The notes beneath the pieces were generated by a model. The model was given only the letters and a program-made list of their open reading frames with translations. It was not told the origin of the DNA and did no database searches. A program made the position numbers and the translations under genes. This document shows, one piece after another, positions 52,079-59,495 of a stretch of DNA of 64,000 bases (position 1 is its first letter; the number at the start of each line of letters is the position of its first letter). This DNA is from JAICWY01 sp964531205 (GTDB taxonomy: Bacteria; Vulcanimicrobiota; Vulcanimicrobiia; Vulcanimicrobiales; Vulcanimicrobiaceae), in the NCBI GenBank assembly GCA_964531205.1, contig CAZHGH010000004.1, forward strand, positions 1 through 64,000, in the 5' to 3' direction.

Positions 52079-53439
52079 CAGACCCGCTCCTCTTCGTATC
52101 CGCCTTCGGCTTTGCGTTTAATGCGCAGCCGCTCGGCTTCACGCACTCCGCCCGCGCGGCGCAATTCATCAGCGATGCGATACGCTATCCAAAATGCTAC
52201 ACCCGGACCCAGAATGCAAAAGAAGCGGTATGCCCAGACCAAATCGTTGAGCGGCAAATGCAGATAGCGTGCTTCCACGTCGTCCGCACCCGCCAAGAAT
52301 AGTCCGGCCATGAAGACGATGAACGAAACGCCGAACCCCGTACGAAGGGGAACGTCCCGCGGCCGATCCAGCAGATGATGCGGCGCGCGGTCGTTGCTGA
52401 GGAATGCTTCAATAAACGGATACGATACCAAAAACCCCATGATGAGCAACGGCAGTAGGAACCCGGGCCAAAACTGTGACGGTATCATGTGACCCCACAG
52501 ATGCCACGCCCACGGCGGTCCGATGCGCAACGCCCCTTCCAGCCATCCGATATACCAATCCGGCTGCGCCGGAACCAGGCCCGTCGCCGCTTTGTACGGT
52601 CCCCACAACCACACCGGGTTGATCTGCACGAACGCGCCGAGCAGACAGCACATGGCCGTCACGCCAAACATCAGAGCGAGCGTCTTCGCGGTGTACTGCG
52701 GGAACATCGGCGAGCCGATGACGTTTTCTTCAACGCGCCGCGGACCGGGAAACTGCGTGTGCTTCTGACGCCAGACGATCATCAAGTGAACCGTGATCAG
52801 CCCGATGATCGCAAGCGGCATGATATAGACGTGCGTTACGAAAAGCCGCTGAATGAGAATCTCGGTGGGCCACGCACCGCCGGTGAGAAAGAATGCCGCC
52901 CACGTTCCAATGAACGGGACGGAGAGCAGGATCGAAACAGCGATCGCAAGACCGATGCCGCTGAGGAGATCGTCCGGCATCGAATACCCGGTAAAGCCTT
53001 CAAACATCGCCGCGAAGAACAAGAGCACGCCTATAATCCAATTTGCTTCGCGCGGGTTACGAAAGGCGCCGGTAAAGAAAATCCGGCACATGTGTACGAT
53101 GATACCTGCGATAAAGATGTTCGCAGCCCAGTGGTGGATTTGACGGATCAACAAGCCGGCGTTGACTTCAAAACTAATGTGGAGAACGGAATCGTACGCT
53201 TCGCTCATCCGTACGCCGCGCAGCAACTGATACGGTCCTTCGTACACAACCTGTGCGTGCCCGGGCACGAACCAGAACGCCAAGAACGTTCCCGTCGCAA
53301 GTAGGACGATGAACGCGTACAGGTTGATCTCGCCCAGCATGAACGACCAATGATCGGGAAACGCTTTTTTTATTGCATGATGAACGAACGTTGCGGTTCC
53401 GAATCGATCGTCGAGCCAAACCAGCACGCGATGGATCAT
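52078..53439 (-). CDS. qcrB: Cytochrome b subunit of the bc1 complex
   Basis: 453 residues from ATG 53439, overlapping the Rieske stop (ATGA); ATG 53451 is possible. Cytochrome b with heme ligand histidines in LIRQIHHWAANIFIAGIIVH and FVTHVYIMPLAIIGLITVHL, the Qo motif region (PEW-like) replaced by PDWYIGWLEGAL, and PDDLLSGIG. An N-terminal b-domain is fused to a C-terminal domain, as in actinobacteria-type QcrB. It oxidises quinol and moves electrons to the Rieske protein and diheme QcrC. Confidence 0.9.
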   Translation of the reverse strand: MIHRVLVWLDDRFGTATFVHHAIKKAFPDHWSFMLGEINLYAFIVLLATGTFLAFWFVPGHAQVVYEGPYQLLRGVRMSEAYDSVLHISFEVNAGLLIRQIHHWAANIFIAGIIVHMCRIFFTGAFRNPREANWIIGVLLFFAAMFEGFTGYSMPDDLLSGIGLAIAVSILLSVPFIGTWAAFFLTGGAWPTEILIQRLFVTHVYIMPLAIIGLITVHLMIVWRQKHTQFPGPRRVEENVIGSPMFPQYTAKTLALMFGVTAMCCLLGAFVQINPVWLWGPYKAATGLVPAQPDWYIGWLEGALRIGPPWAWHLWGHMIPSQFWPGFLLPLLIMGFLVSYPFIEAFLSNDRAPHHLLDRPRDVPLRTGFGVSFIVFMAGLFLAGADDVEARYLHLPLNDLVWAYRFFCILGPGVAFWIAYRIADELRRAGGVREAERLRIKRKAEGGYEEERV

Positions 53440-54245
53440 GATGCTTGCCAAAACCCGGGACCGATGGGCGATGGAAAATCGCCTTGTGCGCGGACGTAAC
53501 CGTCACCCGAGATCTCAATCGGCAATTGCGGAAGCGGATGGTCTGCGGGACCATCCAAAACTTTCGCGCGATCGGCGACGTCGAACACCGATTGATGGCA
53601 GGGACAAATCAACCGATGATCTGCGGCACGGTACAACGCGACGGGGCAACCTGCGTGCGTGCACGCTTTCGAATACACGACCAAACCGTTGGTCGTGTTC
53701 GTGCCGACGCCATCGGGCAAACGTATAAGTACTGCCATGGATCGGTAATCGCCGATGCTGCCTTCGGGAAATACCGTCTCGATAGCATCTACATTGATGT
53801 CATCCGCCTTCACTAGCGTTCCGTCGACGCGCTGCATGCGATCGCCGCGCTTCCACCGGGTGTGAAACAGCGTTTTGTCAGGCTCGGGTCCAAGCGCGCC
53901 TACCGGAAACAGCGCGGCGATTCCGAAAACGCCCAGCGCCGTATACAGCATGCGCATCAGCCACGTTTTTCTGGTGACCTGCGCCACGCCGCGCGCCACC
54001 ACTTGGACTTGCTGCGCGCGTTCTTCGATCAGTTGCGGAACGGTGTCGCGCAGATCGACGACTTGCTCGTCCGGCAGAATCCAGCGCGCCCAGCCTAGCG
54101 CAGCAATCGCGAATCCGCCGAATGCGCATGCGAGGAAAAAGCCTTCCCACTGCGTTGAGAGCTGACGCCAAAAGGCGTACATGAACCCGAAGCTGCCCAG
54201 AATCGAAAGCAGCAGGCCCGCCGCAATTGCGCGCTCGCGAACGTT
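53436..54245 (-). CDS. qcrA: Rieske iron-sulfur subunit of the bc1 complex (5' end lost in gap)
   Basis: 269 residues are present; the N-terminus lies in the N run at 54246-54345. Membrane helices near the N-terminus (LLLSILGSFGFMYAFW, then ALGVFGIAALFPVGALG) precede the Rieske domain. Its cluster-binding boxes CTHAGCP and CPCHQSVF are intact. Three N-terminal helices are typical of actinobacteria-type QcrA. The apparent fusion with the upstream COX III reading frame is a product of N codons and is not real evidence of fusion. Confidence 0.88.
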   Translation of the reverse strand, partial: NVRERAIAAGLLLSILGSFGFMYAFWRQLSTQWEGFFLACAFGGFAIAALGWARWILPDEQVVDLRDTVPQLIEERAQQVQVVARGVAQVTRKTWLMRMLYTALGVFGIAALFPVGALGPEPDKTLFHTRWKRGDRMQRVDGTLVKADDINVDAIETVFPEGSIGDYRSMAVLIRLPDGVGTNTTNGLVVYSKACTHAGCPVALYRAADHRLICPCHQSVFDVADRAKVLDGPADHPLPQLPIEISGDGYVRAQGDFPSPIGPGFWQAS

Positions 54246-54345
54246 NNNNNNNNNNNNNNNNNNNNNNNNNNNNNNNNNNNNNNNNNNNNNNNNNNNNNNN
54301 NNNNNNNNNNNNNNNNNNNNNNNNNNNNNNNNNNNNNNNNNNNNN
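54246..54345. other. Scaffold gap without duplicated flanks
   Basis: 100 N with no shared sequence at its edges, unlike the other five gaps. Its true length is unknown. It hides the C-terminus of ctaE and the N-terminus of qcrA. Confidence 0.85.
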
Positions 54346-54884
54346 CCGAACCACATGACGGTGACGAAGTGCCAATAATAACTGATCGCTTCGGCGCCGT
54401 TTTGCCTGTCCGCACGAAATGTGGCCGAACGCAAACCGAAATACAGCGCGAGCAGCATGAGCACGCCAACGACGACGTGCAGTAGATGAAACCCCGTGAT
54501 CGTCAGATAGATCGATGCGTACGCTCCCGAGTGAAACGTGAAGTTCTGCTCGGAGTACCCGTGCATCGCGTCGCCGATGTAAGCAAGGCCGCCGATAATT
54601 GCTGCATAAAGCCAGCCGTATGCAGCATTGAATTTCCGGCGCTCTAAGGCGCGCAGCATCGGAAACATCGTCAGACTACTGAACACCAAGAACGCAGTCC
54701 CGAACGACGGTCCGACCAGTTCGAGATGCGCGTACGGCGGCGGCCACACCTCGGCGCGCGCCTTCAGATTATAGTATGTCGCGAACAGCGCCGAAAAGAA
54801 CATCGTTTCCGACGCAATAAAAATGACCATGCCGAGCACGACGGGATGCGATCGAACCGCCAGCGGCTGCTCGTGGCGCGACAT
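54346..54884 (-). CDS. ctaE: Cytochrome c oxidase subunit III (3' end lost in gap)
   Basis: 179 residues are present, ending in the gap at WHFVTVMWF, a few residues short of the last helix. Helices visible: VVLGMVIFIASETMFFSALF, TAFLVFSSLTMFPMLRAL and LTITGFHLLHVVVGVLMLLA. The HxxxG and WHFVxxxW motifs are typical of subunit III. First gene of the bc1 operon, following the CRP-family regulator gene by 9 bp. Confidence 0.9.
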
Positions 54885-54893
54885 GGCGCAGTT

Positions 54894-55613
54894 TTACCCG
54901 AGCGCTTGCTTTTCTATCCCAGCTAATTCCACCAAACGATCGCGATCGAGGTATGCGATATGACCGTGCTCCCGTCGAATAGCGCCGAGTTCTTCGAGAT
55001 CCGCCAGCGTACGCGCAACAACTTCTTTCACGCTTCCAGCCATCGCGGCAATCTGCACTTGCGTGATGCGCCGCAGCTCGGGATGCGTTTCGCGCAACCC
55101 TTCGCCGCCCATGGCATACGGCAACAGTAACGAGGCGATGCGGCTGAGCATCGGCAGCGTCAGGTTGCCCATAAGCGTCTGGAATGTGCGACGCGCGTGC
55201 TGCGTCGCTTGGCGAATGAGCCGGTCGGTAAACCGGAACTCGCGCTCCATCCACGACCGCACCACAGCGTGTGGTATCAAAGCATATTGCGCGATACTTA
55301 GCGCGGCGATCTCGCCTACGATGCCGCTACCGTCGAGTAGCGAGAATTCCGCAAACGTTTCACCCGGATGGATGACATAGAGCCCGCAGCGCCGGTCGCC
55401 CTCCTCGCGTCCGGGTGGTGGAACCGTTACGTAGAGGAGTCCGCTCAACAGAATACCGAGGTGCGGAAACGTCTCGTTTTGCGCAACGACGACTTGCTTA
55501 CGGCGCGCTTCGGCGATGTGCGCGTGCCGCTCGAAGTCGGCAGTGAGTTCCTCGGAAAGATCCTCGAACAACGCCAGGCCGCCGAATGTGCCCGGAATCG
55601 CGCTCATCAGCAT
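54894..55613 (-). CDS. CRP/FNR-family transcriptional regulator
   Basis: 239 residues from ATG 55613 (ATG 55607 also possible; GGGAGG lies about 12 nt upstream). Cyclic-nucleotide-binding fold (residues 15-140: ILLSGLLYVTVPPPGREEGD, then PGETFAEFSLLDG) and a C-terminal winged helix with RRITQVQIAAMAGSVKEVVA and RTLADLEELGAIRREHGHIA. No N-terminal cysteine cluster, so not an FNR-type oxygen sensor; the ligand is unknown. It lies between the divergent respiratory operons and leads the ctaE-qcrABC side, the obvious regulator of terminal respiration. Confidence 0.88.
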   Translation of the reverse strand: MLMSAIPGTFGGLALFEDLSEELTADFERHAHIAEARRKQVVVAQNETFPHLGILLSGLLYVTVPPPGREEGDRRCGLYVIHPGETFAEFSLLDGSGIVGEIAALSIAQYALIPHAVVRSWMEREFRFTDRLIRQATQHARRTFQTLMGNLTLPMLSRIASLLLPYAMGGEGLRETHPELRRITQVQIAAMAGSVKEVVARTLADLEELGAIRREHGHIAYLDRDRLVELAGIEKQALG

Positions 55614-55667
55614 TCGCGTATAACACCTCCCGTATTCATAATAACCATTTGGCAAACTAGGATGCGT

Positions 55668-56381
55668 ATGGTTGCTCACGCAGTTTCCCATTCCGCCGCG
55701 GCTGGGTATGACACCGAAAGAATGCCGCTGTTGCATCCCGCGTCAGTGGAAGGCATGGACCTTCGCGGCGACTGGTATGTCTTTGTGGGCGCCGGCTTAT
55801 TCGTGGCGGCGTTTGTTTGCACTCTTATTCTTTTCGCGCTTATTGCCTGGCGTAAACGCCGCGGTAACGAGAATCGCGTGCCGCCGCAGTTTCACACCAA
55901 TGCTCCGATCGAGATTACCGGTGTGGTAATTCCAATCATCATGGTGACCGGGCTCTTCTATATTACTTATATCCGTGAGGGCGTCGTAGATTTCTTGCGT
56001 CCGAATCCATACGCAGTCGTTGATGTGATGGCGTACAGTTGGTCCTGGCAATTTCGCTATCCAGGCCACCGGATCGTGATACAGGGCACACCGCAGAGTC
56101 CCCCGGTCATGCTGATTCCGGCCGGAAAGATGACGCAGATAAACTTATACTCCTCCGATGTCGTGCACTCAATGTGGATTCCGGAGTTCCTGTTCAAGCG
56201 CGATGCGACGCCGGGCTATACCATGCATTTCGACGTGACGCCGACGCGCACGGGCGACTTTCGCGGCGAGTGCGCGGAGTATTGCGGCCTCGATCACACG
56301 CTCATGGTATTTACCGTGCGTGTAGTGCCGGTTGCCGCCTATGACCGCTGGCTGACGAGTGGAGGAACGGCGGCCCTATGA
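55668..56381 (+). CDS. coxB: Cytochrome c oxidase subunit II
   Basis: 237 residues from ATG 55668, which has AGG 6 nt upstream; ATG 55722 (GAAAGA before it) is an alternative. Two N-terminal membrane helices (GAGLFVAAFVCTLILFALIA and GVVIPIIMVTGLFYITYI) are followed by the CuA domain: SDVVHSMWIPEF and the binuclear copper loop GECAEYCGLDHTLM. There is no fused cytochrome c domain, so this is an aa3-type and not caa3-type subunit II. The stop overlaps coxA (ATGA). Confidence 0.93.
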   Translation: MVAHAVSHSAAAGYDTERMPLLHPASVEGMDLRGDWYVFVGAGLFVAAFVCTLILFALIAWRKRRGNENRVPPQFHTNAPIEITGVVIPIIMVTGLFYITYIREGVVDFLRPNPYAVVDVMAYSWSWQFRYPGHRIVIQGTPQSPPVMLIPAGKMTQINLYSSDVVHSMWIPEFLFKRDATPGYTMHFDVTPTRTGDFRGECAEYCGLDHTLMVFTVRVVPVAAYDRWLTSGGTAAL

Positions 56382-57961
56382 CACAGTGGCTTACGACCAC
56401 GAACCATAAACAAATCGGCATCCTCTACATCGCCGCGACGTTCTTCTTCTTTATATTAGCCGGCGTGCTGGCGCTCTTCATTCGCATCCAGCTCGCGCAG
56501 CCCGATCAACATTTTTTGACGCCGCAAGCGTACAATCAAGTATTCACGCTGCACGGCACGGCGATGATCTTTCTCGTGATCGCACCGTTCGGCTTTGGTC
56601 TAGCCAACTTTCTTGTTCCGCTGCAGATCGGCGCGCATGACATGGCGTTCCCGCGCCTCAACGCGCTCGGGGTGTGGCTCTTTATTTTAAGTGGAATCGT
56701 CGTGTTCTTGGGCGTCTTCGCCGAAGGCGGCGGAGCGATGGCCGGATGGACGGCGTATGCGCCGCTTTCCGCGATGATCGTCGGCACGGGTGCGGGTCAA
56801 GACCTTTGGCTGATCGGCATTCTGATGAACAGCATCGCGACGATCATGGTCGCGATCAACTTCGTCGTTACAATTCTCTTATACAGGGCGCCCGGAATGA
56901 CGATGTGGCGGATGCCGATCTTCACGTGGGAGATCCTGGCGACGGCGCTGCTCATACTCATGGCGTTCCCATCGCTCGCATGTGTGGTTTGCGAACTATT
57001 GCTGGAACGCCATTATGGCGCGCAGTTTTTCAATCCCGCGAGCGGCGGCGATCCAATCCTGTATCAGCATTTGTTTTGGTTCTTCGGACATCCGGAAGTC
57101 TACGTCATGGTGCTTCCATACTTCGGCGTCATCGCAGAAGTGCTCGCCGTGTTTTCCGGAAAGCCGGTATACGGATACGTCGGCTTAGTACTCTCCGCGT
57201 TTGCTATCGCTGGTCTTTCAATGGGCGTGTGGGCGCATCACATGTTCACAACGGGCGTCGTTGCAAACGGCTTCTTCTCGGGCATGTCATTTCTGATCGC
57301 GGTTCCGACGGGCGTGAAGTTTTGGAACTGGATCGGCACGATGTGGCGGGGGAAACTCGAGATGTCCACGCCGATGCTTTTCGCAGTCGGATTTCTGTTT
57401 AACTTTCTCATCGGCGGCATTACCGGCGTTATGGTAGCGTCGCCGCCGATCGATTATCATGCCGAAGACAGCTATTTCATCGTCGCGCATTTCCACTACA
57501 CGCTCGGCGGCGGATCGATGTTTGCGGTCTTTGCCGCGATCTATTTCTGGTTTCCGAAGATGTTCGGGGTCAAACTCAACGAGGCGCTCGGCAAGATCAA
57601 TTTCTGGACCATGCTGATCGGGTTCAACCTCACGTTCTTGCCGCAGTTCTTCATGGGTATCGAAGGCATGCCGCGACGCGTGTTTACGTATCCCGCAATC
57701 GCCGATCTGCCGTGGCTCAATCAGCTCTCCACGATTGGCGCAGCGATCATCGGCGTCTCAGTAGTGCTGTTCGTCATGAACGTCTTCGTCTCGAAATTCG
57801 CGCAGGTACCGGTTTCGGACGATCCCTGGGACGGCGGACAAACGTTGGAGTGGGCGACCAGCTCGCCGCCGCCCGAGTTTAATTTCCACGCGCTGCCGCC
57901 GATTCGATCCGAGCGTCCGGCCTGGGATCTGCGTCATCCGGAGCTTGCGGAAGAACGATGA
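56378..57961 (+). CDS. coxA: Cytochrome c oxidase subunit I (heme-copper, A1-like)
   Basis: 527 residues, 12 helices. Ligands and channels: HGTAMIF (heme a His), WFFGHPEVYVMVLP (CuB His, crosslinked Tyr and the A1-type Glu), VWAHHMFTTG (CuB His pair), PTGVKFWNW (K-channel Lys), GAHDMAFPRLN (D-channel Asp), FIVAHFHYTLGGG (heme ligands). It reduces oxygen to water while pumping protons. It is cotranscribed with coxB and ctaF through ATGA overlaps on both sides. Confidence 0.95.
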   Translation: MTQWLTTTNHKQIGILYIAATFFFFILAGVLALFIRIQLAQPDQHFLTPQAYNQVFTLHGTAMIFLVIAPFGFGLANFLVPLQIGAHDMAFPRLNALGVWLFILSGIVVFLGVFAEGGGAMAGWTAYAPLSAMIVGTGAGQDLWLIGILMNSIATIMVAINFVVTILLYRAPGMTMWRMPIFTWEILATALLILMAFPSLACVVCELLLERHYGAQFFNPASGGDPILYQHLFWFFGHPEVYVMVLPYFGVIAEVLAVFSGKPVYGYVGLVLSAFAIAGLSMGVWAHHMFTTGVVANGFFSGMSFLIAVPTGVKFWNWIGTMWRGKLEMSTPMLFAVGFLFNFLIGGITGVMVASPPIDYHAEDSYFIVAHFHYTLGGGSMFAVFAAIYFWFPKMFGVKLNEALGKINFWTMLIGFNLTFLPQFFMGIEGMPRRVFTYPAIADLPWLNQLSTIGAAIIGVSVVLFVMNVFVSKFAQVPVSDDPWDGGQTLEWATSSPPPEFNFHALPPIRSERPAWDLRHPELAEER

Positions 57962-58386
57962 AAACGTTCGTCGGTTTATTTGCAAGCACGGCACTGTTCG
58001 CGGTTTCGATTTGCGTCATCTATTGGTATTCGTCCCACGATCGCGGCGGCGCGCTGTTGCTCGGCTTCATGTGCGTCGGGCTGGCGTTCGCCGCAAGCTA
58101 CGCGTTTTGGGCCGAAAAAAACGCGGCGCTGGAAGGCGACGATCCGAAGCTCCAGCACAAAGAAGCGGCAGGCGAAGACGTTACGATTGTGACCAAAGAG
58201 AGTCCGTGGCCCATAATTTTGGCGTTCAGCATTCTCTGGATGTTGATCGGGTTGCTGTGGTCCGACTTCATGCTCTTCACCGGACTGGCGGCGATTTTGC
58301 TTTCATTGTGGCGTCTGGGCGCGGAGAGTGCCCGCGTAGGTGAAGATTGCATCGTAACGGAGGAAGGCCCGGAGACCTTCACGTAG
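57958..58386 (+). CDS. ctaF: Cytochrome c oxidase subunit IV (actinobacterial CtaF type)
   Basis: 142 residues, four membrane helices (TFVGLFASTALFAVSICVIY, LLLGFMCVGLAFAASYAFWA, WPIILAFSILWMLIGLLWSD and FTGLAAILLSLWRLG). The loop with DDPKLQHKEAAGEDVTIVTK and the layout follow the subunit IV of Actinobacteria and Chloroflexi-like aa3 oxidases. It overlaps coxA by four bases. tsaD follows 9 bp later and may be partly co-transcribed. Confidence 0.82.
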   Translation: MKTFVGLFASTALFAVSICVIYWYSSHDRGGALLLGFMCVGLAFAASYAFWAEKNAALEGDDPKLQHKEAAGEDVTIVTKESPWPIILAFSILWMLIGLLWSDFMLFTGLAAILLSLWRLGAESARVGEDCIVTEEGPETFT

Positions 58387-58395
58387 CGCGATTCC

Positions 58396-59418
58396 ATGCT
58401 GCTTTTAGGAATCGAGACGTCGTGCGACGACACTGCCACGGCGGTGGTTGAGGACGGCCGGCTTGTCCGGTCGAGCGTTTCAACCAATCAAGACGCGTTC
58501 CACGCAAAGTACGGCGGCATCGTGCCGGAGATTGCGAGCCGGCAACACGTTGCGTTGCTTTCTGCTGCGGTTGAAGACGCGGTGGAACGCGCTGGAACAT
58601 CGCTCGAAGCTATCGACGGCATCGCGGTTACGCGCGGCCCCGGTTTGATCGGCAGTCTCGTTGTGGGCGTCGCAGCAGCAAAAGCGCTCGCATTTGCGCT
58701 CGAAAAACCGCTTTACGGCATCAACCATCTGCACGGACACATCTTCGCAGCATTTTTAGATAGAGACGACGTGCCGCAGTACCCGTTCCTCGCGCTGCTT
58801 GTTTCCGGCGGACATTCGCAGCTTGTGGAGGTCGACAGTCCGACGGAGATGCGAATCATCGGACGCACGAAAGACGACGCGGCCGGAGAAGCATACGATA
58901 AGACTGCGCGTTTGTTAGGGCTGGGCTTTCCCGGCGGTCCGCAAATCGACAAACTCTCGCGCGAAGGCAATGCCGAGGCGATTGCGTTTCCGCGTCACCG
59001 CCGCGAAGCGGGCTCCCTCGATATGTCTTTCTCGGGTTTGAAGACTGCGGTTCGCTACTTCGTCGAATCCGAAGCCGGCAGTGTTGCAACCAAAGCCGAC
59101 GTTGCCGCGTCATTCCAAGCAGCAGTGATAGACGTATTGATGAACCGCGTCGATGCGGCGTTCGAAGAAGTGCCGTATACGTCGATTGTACTTTCCGGCG
59201 GCGTTGCCGCAAATTCGGCATTGCAGGCCGCGCTGCGCGATTGGAGCTCCCGGACAGGCGTCCCGGCGTTCATTCCGCCGCCGAAATATTGTACGGACAA
59301 CGCCGCAATGATTGCTGCTGCCGCATTCTATCAACGCGAAGCGACGCTCGTCGATCCGCTCGAGCTCAGCGCCGATCCGAATTTGCCTTTTACTTTGTCA
59401 TCGTCTTTGTCATCGTGA
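58396..59418 (+). CDS. tsaD: tRNA N6-adenosine threonylcarbamoyltransferase
   Basis: 340 residues. Makes the t6A37 modification with TsaB/TsaE/TsaC, using threonylcarbamoyl-AMP. ASKHA fold with LGIETSCDDTATAVV, the metal-binding HxxxH in GINHLHGHIFAAFL, SGGHSQL, and the C-terminal YCTDNAAMIAAAAF. The C-terminus (TLSSSLSS) and the TGA come from a duplicated 12-bp CTTTGTCATCGT and the dispersed repeat. The normal family end lies a few residues before. The stop overlaps the downstream GTG start. Confidence 0.95.
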   Translation: MLLLGIETSCDDTATAVVEDGRLVRSSVSTNQDAFHAKYGGIVPEIASRQHVALLSAAVEDAVERAGTSLEAIDGIAVTRGPGLIGSLVVGVAAAKALAFALEKPLYGINHLHGHIFAAFLDRDDVPQYPFLALLVSGGHSQLVEVDSPTEMRIIGRTKDDAAGEAYDKTARLLGLGFPGGPQIDKLSREGNAEAIAFPRHRREAGSLDMSFSGLKTAVRYFVESEAGSVATKADVAASFQAAVIDVLMNRVDAAFEEVPYTSIVLSGGVAANSALQAALRDWSSRTGVPAFIPPPKYCTDNAAMIAAAAFYQREATLVDPLELSADPNLPFTLSSSLSS

Positions 59419-59495
59419 GCCTGTCGAACGACCCCGAGCAAAGCGTTCGGCGTTTAGCCGAACGCGCGGTCGAGGGGCGTGCCCGAAGGGCACGC
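59405..59495 (+). repeat. Dispersed hairpin repeat, copy F
   Basis: CTTTGTCATCGTGAGCCTGT core, then hairpin GCGTTCGGC-GTTTA-GCCGAACGC, GTCGAGGGG and terminal hairpin GCGTGCCC-GAA-GGGCACGC (59477-59495). A 12-bp CTTTGTCATCGT is duplicated in tandem at 59393-59416. It carries the tsaD stop codon and encodes the n-region of the next lipoprotein. Confidence 0.75.

Noticed and set aside
53436..54884. An apparent COX III-Rieske fusion protein of 482 residues
   Set aside because: The frame passes through 100 N; the two parts are separate families and the true gap length is unknown.
55614..55667. An FNR box between the respiratory operons
   Set aside because: No TTGAT-N4-ATCAA-like site; only TTTGGCAAA, which is too short to call.
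59241..59414. N-terminal extension of the binding protein into tsaD
   Set aside because: It is the wrong frame of tsaD; the GTG at 59415 overlapping the stop is the better start.
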